Origin: CACEUX01 sp964404235 | GTDB lineage: Bacteria > Fidelibacterota > Marinisomatia > Marinisomatales > UBA1611 | Reading direction: 5' to 3' | DNA: 24,203 nt | NCBI GenBank assembly: GCA_964404235.1 | Contig: CAYOJL010000022.1 | Location: forward strand, 1-24,203 | Shown: piece by piece, positions 9,710 through 18,440 of the stretch | How the letters are laid out: each line of letters begins with the position of its first letter | How positions within the stretch are numbered: position 1 is the first letter of the stretch | Made by a program: the position numbers and the translations under genes | The notes under the pieces: model-generated | The model's database searches: none | What the model saw: the letters and a program-made list of their open reading frames with translations, nothing else | What the model was told of the DNA's origin: nothing

Positions 9710-9740
9710 AAGAAAGGCAGTGATAGCACTGCCTTTCTTA
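9710..9740 (+). terminator. Rho-independent terminator after Sec copy 3
   Basis: A 13-bp perfect stem (AAGAAAGGCAGTG with CACTGCCTTTCTT) with an ATAG loop and a short T-rich tail. The symmetric A/T ends would let it work on both strands. It shares the core GGCAGT/ACTGCC with the terminator at 8351-8380. Confidence 0.88.
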
Positions 9741-9766
9741 TTTCACATATATTTTATTAATTACTA

Positions 9767-9796
9767 TTGAGTTTTATATCAGTTTTAAATTATTAT
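9767..9796 (+). promoter_or_regulatory. Weak candidate promoter for Sec copies 4 and 5
   Basis: TTGAGT at 9767-9772 and TATTAT at 9791-9796 with 18-base spacing, in the gap between the terminator and the ATG at 9835. The region is AT-rich, so such matches occur by chance. AGAGGT at 9824-9829 is a plausible ribosome binding site for 9835. Confidence 0.3.
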
Positions 9797-9834
9797 TCCA
9801 TTAGTCTGAACTGTTAATTATCAAGAGGTCAACT

Positions 9835-11040
9835 ATGGTTAAAGCTCGTTATAGTATATTATCAATCATATCATTCTTATTCATTACCACATTCTTGTCT
9901 GCACAAGCACTGGATCACAGACATACAGCATATGAGAATTTGCGTATGTCGGTTGAGAATGCATCTCAGAGTGGTCAGAATGTATTTGTTGAGGATTTTA
10001 CTGGACTTAACTGACCATACTGTCCATCCGCGAGTTTCGCGATAGATACACTTTTAAAAGAATTTCCTGGTACATTACACTCAATCGAGTGGCATAGTCC
10101 GAACTATACACCAGATTCTTCTGATTTTTGTCTTCAGACCGAATATTATATGAGAGCTGGTCTCTATAATGTAAGTGGTATACCACACACTGAGTGGAAT
10201 GGTGTACATTCACAGGTTGGCGGTGCTAGTGGCGGTGATTGGGAGTCTCTTTACCCAGACTATCTGAATCTTTACTATGATCATTATGACCTGGCAACTC
10301 CCTTCCGTCTCGGAATATCAGGTGAGTATGAGCCTGGCGATAATGAGGTAAATTTTAGTGTAGAGGTACTCATTGATGGTGATATTGATACTACTGTCAA
10401 TATTGAGGAAACTTATGTTGAAGTCTTTGTTGTTGAGGATAACATCTATTCTTGGTGGGGAACTATAGGACAGTGGCATAATGCTAGGAATGTTGCACGA
10501 AAATATATTACAAAGAGTGAAGCAACAAAGAATCCATTATCAATAAGTGAAGCAGGACAATCAGAGATATTTACTCATACTCTGGTTCTCTCTGATGCAT
10601 GGGTGCATTCAAATGTAAAAATAATCGCTGTAGTACAAAAATTTACAGGTACTGGTAGCATGCACCCGATCACACAAGCTCAAACAGCAAATATCAATGC
10701 CCTAGATCCTGATCCAGATGAGGATGGTTTAACATATCTATACGATAATTGTCATTATGTTTACAATCCTGATCAAGAGGATGCCGATGGCGATGAATAT
10801 GGAGATGCATGTGATGCATGTAATGGGCTTGTCAATGTACCAGGTAACGTGGATCTGGATGCTTCTGGAGATGATTTTGAGCCTATAATCGGTGTAACTG
10901 ATATTTTAGCATTATCCGATCTTCTTGAAGGGGTTGGGCTTCCCCCAAATGACTGTCAATCTATGGATATGCTTGAAGATGGAACAATAAATAATTTTGA
11001 TCTGATCGTACTTGTGGACGTGGTAATGGCAGGAGGCTAG
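9835..11040 (+). CDS. Predicted selenoprotein: Omp28-like thioredoxin fold + TSP3 + dockerin (copy 4, Sec60)
   Basis: TGA at 10012-10014 as Sec gives 401 residues. The signal peptide ends TFLSA/QA. VFVEDFTGLN leads into U60-P-Y-C63-P, then SASFAIDTLLKEFPGTL. The cis-proline loop is SGIPHTEWNG; HNARNVARKY, a TSP3 segment (DPDEDGLTYLYDNC) and dockerin-like repeats (VTDILALSDLLE, NNFDLIVLVDVVM) follow. The 135 bases from the TGA to the first internal ATG (10150) are fully open and homologous to the other copies, so a start at 10150 would cut off the active site. It resembles copy 3 in its N-terminal linker (LDHRHTAYENLRM). It is followed after 76 bases by Sec copy 5, which shares its downstream terminator. 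Exported oxidoreductase of unknown substrate. Confidence 0.86.
10012..10043 (+). promoter_or_regulatory. Sec UGA codon with SECIS-like hairpin (copy 4)
   Basis: Stem CGCGA / GTT / TCGCG with bulged C17 and lower pairs A15-T32 and T16-A31, identical in form to copy 1. Conservation of this GC-rich stretch between copies 1, 2 and 4 is higher than in the flanking DNA. Confidence 0.77.
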
Positions 11041-11116
11041 TATTCACCCGTATTCAAATGATCTAAAAGTACAATCGAATTATTCCTAGATATATAAGAT
11101 CATAATAAGAATATCT

Positions 11117-12076
11117 ATGAGTAATATTTTATTATATAAGACCCGTCTATTTCTACTTATTGCATTGTTAATGATGCCGCTCTATGCGCAACTCCAGGTC
11201 GGGGATATTTCGCCAGATTTCAGTGCACCGATCTGTATGAATGGTGAAGATGAGAACCCTGATATTGTTACAGGAGATTATTGGAGTCTTTATGAAGAGG
11301 GAGATGGAAAGGTTACATGGATCAATCTATTTACATCTTGGTGACCATCCTGTCAAGTGGAGGCTCCACAGACAGAAGATATATGGCAGGATTATCTAGC
11401 TGAGAATGAGAATTATTTAAATATAATTGCTAATGGCTTTGACTGGACGTCCTATACCTGTGCAGGATGGGCGTCAGCATTTGGAATAACATACCCGATG
11501 TTAGATGGCGGTTCAAATGGAGGAGAAGCATGGAGTTTATTTGGAGATGGTTATATACCACACAATGTAGTTCTAGACCATAATCATGAGGTCCTTTATA
11601 CAGCATCAGGATACAATGAAGGTGCGATAATGGATGCTATTGAGCTTGGATTATCGTACGTTCCTCGAGATGAAGATGGAGATTGTGTTATGGACAGTAC
11701 AGATAATTGTATTAATGTACCTAATGATGACCAAATAGACTATGATATGGATGGAATGGGTGATGCATGTGATGAATGCAATAATCTGGATATATATGTC
11801 ACTGGAAATATAGATGGATCTGTAGGTATGGATGATCATAATCCCACGATTGATATATTTGATATACTTAGTTTATCTGATATCATTCTTTTAGGCGTAG
11901 ATGAGGGATGTGGTTACGAGATCAGTGATATTAGAGATGATGGAGATATTAATATCCTTGATATCATTACTCTTGTCCAGTATGTCCTTTATGGTGAATT
12001 ACAAGGCGATAATACAATCACACAGCAAGTATTATTGGTCAAGAAATTTGTAAGATATATAAATAGCTTGACTTAA
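11117..12076 (+). CDS. Predicted selenoprotein: redoxin/TlpA-like + TSP3 + dockerin (Sec76)
   Basis: TGA at 11342-11344 as Sec gives 319 residues. The signal peptide ends MMPLYA/Q. LQVGDISPDFSAP is the usual redoxin/TlpA opening. VTWINLFTSW-U76-P-S-C79-QVEAP matches the TlpA pattern FWATWCxPCxxE.P with Sec for the first Cys. A third cysteine (C115, SYTCAGWA) is shared with the Sec protein at 18441. The cis-proline loop is GYIPHNVVLDH. A TSP3 segment (DEDGDCVMDSTDNC) and dockerin-like repeats (IDIFDILSLSDII, NILDIITLVQYVL) end the protein. This family differs from the Omp28-like copies, so the Cys-to-Sec replacement appears in two families at one locus. It is probably co-transcribed with copy 4 and ends just before a terminator. 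Confidence 0.86.
11342..11375 (+). promoter_or_regulatory. Sec UGA codon with SECIS-like hairpin (redoxin type)
   Basis: GTGGA (bases 16-20) pairs with TCCAC (24-28) around a GGC loop, and an outer helix CTGT (9-12) with ACAG (31-34) encloses it. The sequence is unrelated to the CGCGAGTTTCGCG hairpin of the Omp28-like genes but has a similar shape and distance. Confidence 0.72.
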
Positions 12077-12079
12077 ATT

Positions 12080-12106
12080 AGGCGACATCTATTTGTCGCC
12101 TTTTTT
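12080..12106 (+). terminator. Rho-independent terminator after Sec redoxin gene
   Basis: An 8-bp stem (AGGCGACA with TGTCGCCT), a 6-base loop and a run of six T, four bases after the stop codon at 12074-12076. Confidence 0.9.
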
Positions 12107-12120
12107 GTAGTATTATAATA

Positions 12121-15100
12121 ATGATAAAAAATAAAAAACATACGAGTAAAATTTTAATAATATTTCTTACTTTAGCTGGCATGCTACTTGGTGAAGCGGA
12201 TTTCTCTTTTAGGAATATTTCTGTTAAAGATGGGCTTGCTGAAAGTACAGTAAAGGTAGTTTTTGAAGATCGCAACGGTTTTATGTACTTTGGTACAGAG
12301 AATGGTCTAGATGTTTATAATGGCTACGAGTTTAATAATTATCAAATGAACTCATTTAGTGATTCTTCAATACTGGGAAATAAGGTTTCTGCTATTTATG
12401 AAGATTCAAATGATATGATATGGGTTGGAACTGAATTGGGCGTAAGTATGTTTAACCCATCCAGAAGAATATTTACTAGGCCAATAAATATTGATGGATA
12501 TGATCTGGTCAATCCAGAGACGATCACTGGTGATGCTCATGGGAATATTTGGATCAAATTAAAAGACAGTAGATTCATATTTAAGTTTAGTGATCGTGAT
12601 TCAAGTACTGTATGTATTAATTGTTCAGATAATTCAGTTCTTACCAAAAAAAATGTGAATATTTTATCGAAAGATAATAATGGCATATTATTATTTGGAA
12701 CAGATTCAGGCCTATACTATTTTGATGATAAAACTGAGAAAATTGCTCTTATAGATCTAAAGGATAATAATGATATATCGGTAAATGTCATTGAGATTGG
12801 AGAAAATGATGATATCTGGGTTGGTACTTCAAACGGTTTATTTAGGTTAAATAATGGCATCAATGGTAAAGTAGACCTTTACAGGAAAGGTGACCAAAGA
12901 TCTACCATAGTCGCGAACAATATAAGGGATCTAGATTGGGATAATGTTAGAAAAAAACTATGGATAGCGACATCGAATGGAATATCTCGATATGACCCTG
13001 TGGAAGATAAATTCTTTAATATTCAGACCACCCCATTTGCTGAAAGTATAGTTGAAAATGATATAGCAGAGATACTTGTGGCATCTAAATCTGGAAGATT
13101 ATGGTATACAACAGAAAATGAGCCTGGTATTAATTGTTTATCGGTGGAGTTTGACTCGGGATCTAAGAATCCTCCGCCAGCTAATCATTTTGAACATGAT
13201 CCAATTGATAAGGTATCAATAGCCGATAACAATATTACAGACTTCATTGAGGATAAAGCAGGGCATATTTGGATCGGAACTAGGCAAAATGGCATTAGTG
13301 TTCTATCATATGTGAATCCAAAATTCACACACCACAGATATGACCAAGAGAATGAATGGGGTCTAAAAAATGATAAGATCTATTCCATTACTGTCCAGAC
13401 AGATAGTATGCTTTGGGCAGCAACAGGCTTTGGTCTAGAAAAACTATCCTATGATGCAATTAGAGATCAAGACTATGATAAGTCGATACTTAATGTTGAT
13501 TATATAATAGATTTGGAGATAATTGACAATCATATTCTTTGGGTGGCCACTGATCAAGGCATACTAAAGATCAATACATATGACTATGATGCTGAAAATA
13601 TTTTAAGGTTCTCTGAATCTGATACGATTCCTGAATCAAGACGACTCACAGATGACCTTGTTCACGATATATTAGTCGTTCATGATAAAATATGGGTAGC
13701 GTCTGGTTCTGGTGTTGTTATCATAGATACAACATCCAATAATGTTACCAATTTTAATTCGGATCTGATTGCAAGGGTGATCTCCCAAGATAGTAAAGGG
13801 AATATATGGCTTGGTACTGAGATGGATGGTCTATATAAGATTCCAAGCGATATGCTGAATAATATTATCAAAGGGAATGATTTTGAATTAGAAGGGCATA
13901 TTTTTGATAAGGCTTACGAAGGTGGGATATCCTCCTCTCAAATAACCTGTATAACGGTGGACAAGAATGGGGTGATATGGGTTGGCACCAATGGAGGCCT
14001 AAACAGATATAACACTGAAACAGACAATTTTGTCCATTATTTTGTACACCATGGTTTGCCTAGTAATTATATCACAGGTGTGGTTGTTGATGAAACAAAT
14101 GGACTCTGGATCAGCTCAAAGAAAGGAATCTCATTTTACAACCAGAGTGATTCAACATTTACTAATTATGGCCTTATAGATGGTATAGGTAATATTGATT
14201 TCCATAGACATAGTTATGATTATGGCAATGATGGAATTATATTTTTTGGTGTACCTATGGGTATAACGAGGGTCAATCCAAATGATTTTCAATATAATGA
14301 TTATCAGCCCCCTTGTGTGATCACCAGAATAAAAAAGACATATTTTGATGATTCAGTATTGGAAATATACTCGCCAGTTAGTGAAGTGATCAATGACAAA
14401 AATAATAACGTACCACAGATCATTATTGATCATAATATAAAATCCTTTAGTATTGATTTTGTGGCACTTAATTATCACCAGACCGGCAAAAATCAATACA
14501 GGTATAAACTCGAGCCATTTGATAGAGACTGGGTATCCTCAGATGGGTTGCGTTTTGCCTCTTACAATAATTTAGGTAGAAATACATATGATTTTGTTGT
14601 GCAGGGTTCAAATGACGACGGCTTATGGAGTGAACCAGTAGGTTTGGAAGTAAAATTCATACCACACCCCCTATTGAGCTACGGGGCCTTTGCAATCTAT
14701 ACAATTTTTGCAATAATAGGTGTATTTGCTTTTATGCGCCATCGTATGCACAAACAGAAATATCAATTGGAAGAAGAGAGAAGGATCAAAGAATTGGAAC
14801 AGGCAAGGGACTTCCAGATGTCCTTGATTCCTCAATCTCCACCCGAGCATCCCGATTATGACATTGCATTGCACATGAAGACATCCACCGAAGTGGGTGG
14901 TGATTATTATGATTTTTTTCCACAGGATGATGGGTCAATGTATGTTGTTTGTGGTGACGCAACAGGTCATGGATTAAATGCAGGCATGATGGTATCTATT
15001 ACAAAAGCAGGATTATATGGCTCAAATTTTGATACACCTGCAAGTACAACAACGCGTTTGAATAGGACCATTAAAGCAATCGACCTAGGTACAACTCGAA

Positions 15101-15495
15101 TGTCTTTAAATATGGCAAAATTTAATAATGGTACATTTGACTTTACTTCTGCAGGAATGCCTCCTGCCTATTTATACAAAGAAAGTACAGGAGAGGCTGA
15201 TGAGATCCTAATACCGGGGCTTCCGTTAGGATCAATGAAGAAAGCTGACTTTGACCTTCATTCTTTCAATTTAGAAAAAAACGATGCACTAGTTCTAATA
15301 TCTGATGGATTACCAGAATGTGTTAATCATGATGGTGAAATGCTAGATTATGAAGCTGTGAAAAATTGTGTTTCTAATAATGGTAGTAAATCAGCACAGG
15401 GTATAATTGATTCTCTAATAGGTCTTGGCGAAGATTGGATGTCGGGTCTTATGAATGATGATGATATCACCCTCGTCGTCATAAAGAAAAAATAG
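12121..15495 (+). CDS. Membrane sensor: two-component-type beta-propeller + Y_Y_Y domain + TM + PP2C/SpoIIE phosphatase
   Basis: The 1124-residue protein has a signal peptide (residues 1-24). About 25-740 hold many Reg_prop-type propeller repeats, each with an IWVGT or LWIAT strand followed by NGLxxY. A Y_Y_Y-like domain (about 780-850) ends near the transmembrane helix at about 853-875. A short charged coiled-coil linker with DFQMSLIPQSPPEHP precedes a PP2C/RsbU-type phosphatase. Its metal-binding motifs are visible: GGDYYD (about 926), GDATGHG (about 945), SDGLPEC (about 1061) and DDDITLVV (about 1113). In the family such proteins sense a periplasmic ligand and dephosphorylate an anti-sigma antagonist or similar partner in the cytoplasm. 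No partner kinase or STAS protein is in the window. Its stop is 15 bases from the next tlpA, so it may head that operon. Confidence 0.92.
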   Translation: MIKNKKHTSKILIIFLTLAGMLLGEADFSFRNISVKDGLAESTVKVVFEDRNGFMYFGTENGLDVYNGYEFNNYQMNSFSDSSILGNKVSAIYEDSNDMIWVGTELGVSMFNPSRRIFTRPINIDGYDLVNPETITGDAHGNIWIKLKDSRFIFKFSDRDSSTVCINCSDNSVLTKKNVNILSKDNNGILLFGTDSGLYYFDDKTEKIALIDLKDNNDISVNVIEIGENDDIWVGTSNGLFRLNNGINGKVDLYRKGDQRSTIVANNIRDLDWDNVRKKLWIATSNGISRYDPVEDKFFNIQTTPFAESIVENDIAEILVASKSGRLWYTTENEPGINCLSVEFDSGSKNPPPANHFEHDPIDKVSIADNNITDFIEDKAGHIWIGTRQNGISVLSYVNPKFTHHRYDQENEWGLKNDKIYSITVQTDSMLWAATGFGLEKLSYDAIRDQDYDKSILNVDYIIDLEIIDNHILWVATDQGILKINTYDYDAENILRFSESDTIPESRRLTDDLVHDILVVHDKIWVASGSGVVIIDTTSNNVTNFNSDLIARVISQDSKGNIWLGTEMDGLYKIPSDMLNNIIKGNDFELEGHIFDKAYEGGISSSQITCITVDKNGVIWVGTNGGLNRYNTETDNFVHYFVHHGLPSNYITGVVVDETNGLWISSKKGISFYNQSDSTFTNYGLIDGIGNIDFHRHSYDYGNDGIIFFGVPMGITRVNPNDFQYNDYQPPCVITRIKKTYFDDSVLEIYSPVSEVINDKNNNVPQIIIDHNIKSFSIDFVALNYHQTGKNQYRYKLEPFDRDWVSSDGLRFASYNNLGRNTYDFVVQGSNDDGLWSEPVGLEVKFIPHPLLSYGAFAIYTIFAIIGVFAFMRHRMHKQKYQLEEERRIKELEQARDFQMSLIPQSPPEHPDYDIALHMKTSTEVGGDYYDFFPQDDGSMYVVCGDATGHGLNAGMMVSITKAGLYGSNFDTPASTTTRLNRTIKAIDLGTTRMSLNMAKFNNGTFDFTSAGMPPAYLYKESTGEADEILIPGLPLGSMKKADFDLHSFNLEKNDALVLISDGLPECVNHDGEMLDYEAVKNCVSNNGSKSAQGIIDSLIGLGEDWMSGLMNDDDITLVVIKKK

Positions 15496-15510
15496 CATAT
15501 AGATAATTTT

Positions 15511-16080
15511 ATGGGTAAGACCTTGAAAAGGACTATGATTGTTCTATGCTTTGTAACATCATTTATAATGGCCCAAGATAAAGTCCCAAATCTTAGGTTA
15601 AAGATGATAAATGGTAAGTATGCAAAATTATACGATTTTCTTAAAGATGGCCCCATGATCATTGACTTTTGGGCAACTTGGTGTGAACCATGTAAGAAGC
15701 AGATGAGATATTTAAATTTATTTTATAATCACTTTAAACCCGTTGGTTTCAACGTCCTTACTATCAATACAGATACACCAAAAAGCATGAGCAAGGTCAA
15801 ACCTTACGTACGAACAAAGGGGTTTGATTTCAATGTAGCAATGGATCCAAATAGTAAGATTTTTCAAAAATTAAAGATACAGCAAATGCCGACGACAATA
15901 ATAATTGATCAGGACGGATTGGTGGTCTACCGACATAAGGGTTATGTTCCTGGAGATGAAGTCGGTATCCTCAAAGCCATTACTGATTTACTTGATAAGA
16001 ATGGTATTGAATATTCAGATCTCGATCTTGATCAAGTCCAGACAATGCAAAAAAAAGAAAAGTTGAAGATCGATTTTTAA
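15511..16080 (+). CDS. TlpA-like thioredoxin (copy 2, WCEPC)
   Basis: An exported thioredoxin-fold protein of 189 residues. The signal peptide ends FIMA/QD. The active site is C58-E-P-C61 in DFWATWCEPCKKQM, the cis-proline loop is QMPTTIIID, and a charged C-terminal tail ends KLKIDF. It is much closer to the copy at 19282 than to the copy at 4587 (shared KVPN.RLKM, KDGPMIIDFW, PGDE, and the IDF end). It lies 15 bases after the sensor and 28 before the second DUF6029-like barrel, repeating the tlpA-barrel order seen at 4587-7068. It probably keeps disulfides or Sec-Cys bonds of exported partners in the right redox state; the partner is unproven. It ends with TAA. Confidence 0.92.
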   Translation: MGKTLKRTMIVLCFVTSFIMAQDKVPNLRLKMINGKYAKLYDFLKDGPMIIDFWATWCEPCKKQMRYLNLFYNHFKPVGFNVLTINTDTPKSMSKVKPYVRTKGFDFNVAMDPNSKIFQKLKIQQMPTTIIIDQDGLVVYRHKGYVPGDEVGILKAITDLLDKNGIEYSDLDLDQVQTMQKKEKLKIDF

Positions 16081-16108
16081 TTAAGGTCAGAGAATTATCA
16101 TAATTAAA

Positions 16109-18367
16109 ATGAAAAAGTTGATCATACTATATTATATACATAGTATGATCTTTTGTCAATTTAGTGTAGGTGGAGATACAGAACTAAAATTTGGTGAGAG
16201 TAAGAATAATTATAACTTTTCCGAGGTCTTCCTCAATCTAAATATATCAACCGATATGATATCTACTTGGTCTCAATTTGAATTTAGTGATCCACCAGAA
16301 CTGGGCTCAAAGATGAATGGATTAAGAAAGTTTAGATTGGATTATGCCAATGGTCCATTGGAGTTATCAGTAGGTGACATTTATCAGATATGGGGACGAG
16401 GCCTTATTTTAAATCAATTTGATGACCAAAATGTAAATTTAGATAATGGACTAAGAGGACTTAGTTTTGGATTGATCGAAGATGATTATGCACTAAATCT
16501 TATTTCAGGCTTATCAAATATTGGAAGGGTCACCACAGATTTTTTTAAAAATCTCGATCCAGCATTAAGAAAGCCAAATCATTTTAGCGGTCATTCGTTA
16601 TTTGGAAGTGATATAGAATTTTTTAAACAGCAGTTCAATTTCGCACTTACATTTCTACAGAGTCGTGAATCACATCCAATTGGTAATGTTGTTGCAATGG
16701 AAGTAGATACCTTGAATATCGTTCATAGATATCATGGAGCACGTGGTGGTTTTGAAGGGGCGAATATGAGTGGTTATTTAGAGTATGCAAATAAAATAAC
16801 TCTTTTACCTGAATCAGGTATTAATGATACCTATGCTGATCACTTCAATCCTTATAATGGGTTTTCATTATTTTCAAATATCAACTATTATTTTAGTTTT
16901 CCACCCTTTGATGGTTGGTCTCTTACAATGGAGTATAAAAATTATAATTTGACAAAGATCAATCCTGATGAAAGAAATGATTTTGTAAATAATTTTGATA
17001 TGAACCTTATTTATACACAACCACCCACTGTAATGCGTGAACATAGTAGTGTATTGCTTGCTAGGATGATTCCTCAAGCAAGTTTCAGTGATGAGGTGGG
17101 GTACCAGTTTTCCTTAGTTGGTCCCGTTAGTTCCTTAGGCTATTTTACACTCAATTATCAAGTGGCTAGTAGGGCCAATGAGTGGAGTAAAGCATACTCT
17201 GATAGTTCTAACGCTTTATTTACATCGAAATGGGCTAGCGATAGTTCAGTAACCTGGTTGCCATACAATAGCGAAGTGTCTTTTCCATATAATGAACTTT
17301 ATATTGAGATGGAAGGCTACATTAATAAATTGAGGTATCAATTAGGTTTTGCTTGGACCAATAATATCACAGAGTATCATGCGAATTATAATTCAGGGCA
17401 AAATAATACCTGGGATACCGGGGAAACCTTCGTTGATAATAATGAGAATGGGTCTTGGGATCAGGGAGAGCCTTTTACAGATCTATATACTATTGTGAAT
17501 GAAAGGCTCGAAAATAAATTTCAAAATGCATTCACTATACCAACATTATTCAATTATAAACTCTCTAGTGGATGGAGTCTTGATCTTAAATATGAGTTTC
17601 AGAGATTGGTAAAGGGTACTAGTTATCGTAATAGCTTATCGGCAGATGAAGTATTTACTGATATTGATGGAGACGGTATCTGGGATGCCGCTGAGGAATT
17701 TAACGATATTAATGGAGACGGTATCTGGGATGCCGCGGAGCAAACCTGGTATGATTGGTGGTTAAATGGTTGGCTAACAGATGATCAAATATCGGACTAT
17801 GATACAAATGGGAATGGCCTTTATGATCCAGGCGAAGACTTTTCAGATGCAGATGGAGATGGTATCTGGGATGCCGCTGAGGAATTTACAGACCTTGATG
17901 GAGACGGTATCTGGGATGCCGCTGAGGAATTTGATGACCTAAATAATGATGGGGTATGGACTAGTAGTGGTGCCTATGTGGATAGTACTAGGTCTAAATT
18001 CTATGTTTTCAATGCAGATAATGATGAAAAAATATCAAAGGATTTTCAATATAATCATATGATCACTATTGGCCTTGGTAGGTCACCCCATTGGTCATTG
18101 TCACTCACTATAGAATCAAGTTCTACTTATGAATATGGCCCACAGATTCCAAGTATTACCAATCCAATGGAAAAGTTCATAGGCAATTTCATGGATCTAG
18201 AGAATAAATGGATCGCTCTTGACCTTATGGTAAACATCAATGAATCTACTCGATTGGACATTATGTATGGAACCTTAAGAGGGGGAATAATTTGTAGTAA
18301 TGGAATATGTAGATATGTTGAACCTTTTGATGATGGGTTCAAGTTATCTCTTACATCTGTTTTTTAA
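16109..18367 (+). CDS. DUF6029-like outer-membrane beta-barrel protein (copy 2) with DGDGIWD repeat insert
   Basis: A paralog of the barrel at 5092-7068. Shared features are the FSDPPELGSKMNGLRKFRLDY segment, VGDIYQIWGRGLILNQFDD, and the C-terminal MYGTLRGGIICSNGIC with C729-x4-C734. It ends TSVF, a barrel-type terminal Phe. The signal peptide is KKLIILYYIHSMIFC. Of 752 residues, about 430-460 and 515-620 form an insert of acidic repeats with the pattern DxDGDGIWDAAEEF. These look like calcium-binding DxDxDG loops and probably sit on an external loop of the barrel. The paralog lacks them, which explains most of the length difference. It follows tlpA copy 2 and precedes a Sec protein, as in the first module. 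The family assignment is from memory of the conserved segment. Confidence 0.82.
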   Translation: MKKLIILYYIHSMIFCQFSVGGDTELKFGESKNNYNFSEVFLNLNISTDMISTWSQFEFSDPPELGSKMNGLRKFRLDYANGPLELSVGDIYQIWGRGLILNQFDDQNVNLDNGLRGLSFGLIEDDYALNLISGLSNIGRVTTDFFKNLDPALRKPNHFSGHSLFGSDIEFFKQQFNFALTFLQSRESHPIGNVVAMEVDTLNIVHRYHGARGGFEGANMSGYLEYANKITLLPESGINDTYADHFNPYNGFSLFSNINYYFSFPPFDGWSLTMEYKNYNLTKINPDERNDFVNNFDMNLIYTQPPTVMREHSSVLLARMIPQASFSDEVGYQFSLVGPVSSLGYFTLNYQVASRANEWSKAYSDSSNALFTSKWASDSSVTWLPYNSEVSFPYNELYIEMEGYINKLRYQLGFAWTNNITEYHANYNSGQNNTWDTGETFVDNNENGSWDQGEPFTDLYTIVNERLENKFQNAFTIPTLFNYKLSSGWSLDLKYEFQRLVKGTSYRNSLSADEVFTDIDGDGIWDAAEEFNDINGDGIWDAAEQTWYDWWLNGWLTDDQISDYDTNGNGLYDPGEDFSDADGDGIWDAAEEFTDLDGDGIWDAAEEFDDLNNDGVWTSSGAYVDSTRSKFYVFNADNDEKISKDFQYNHMITIGLGRSPHWSLSLTIESSSTYEYGPQIPSITNPMEKFIGNFMDLENKWIALDLMVNINESTRLDIMYGTLRGGIICSNGICRYVEPFDDGFKLSLTSVF
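16120..16150 (+). repeat. 11-bp perfect inverted repeat at the start of the barrel gene
   Basis: GATCATACTAT (16120-16130) and ATAGTATGATC (16140-16150) flank a 9-base AT-only loop apart from its last base. It lies inside the signal-peptide codons, starting 11 bases after the ATG. It could fold in mRNA and affect translation, or may be chance in AT-rich DNA. Confidence 0.5.
17658..17960 (+). repeat. Near-identical direct repeats encoding DGDGIWDAAEEF
   Basis: Four copies of a block of about 30 bases containing GGTATCTGGGATGCCGC begin near 17665, 17711, 17851 and 17895. A fifth, diverged copy lies near 17940. Copies 1 and 2 are adjacent, as are copies 3 and 4; a 35-residue spacer separates the pairs. 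Identity at third codon positions shows recent duplication or gene conversion. Two older, diverged units lie upstream near 17408-17480. Confidence 0.85.
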
Positions 18368-18440
18368 TTATTTCATGGTAATTTATTATTATCATATATT
18401 CTCGAGCGTATATTCTGCAAATAAAACTTAAGAAACGAAT

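Noticed and set aside
3441..12076. Mobile element or integron carrying the Sec array
   Set aside because: No transposase, integrase, terminal inverted repeats or recombination sites were seen; the array is better explained by gene duplication.
12114..12119. TATAAT as promoter of the sensor gene
   Set aside because: It ends one base before the ATG, so transcription would begin inside the gene, and the spacing to the nearest TTG box is only 15 bases.
17658..17960. CRISPR array
   Set aside because: The repeats are in frame, translate to an acidic motif inside a barrel gene, and have no uniform spacers.
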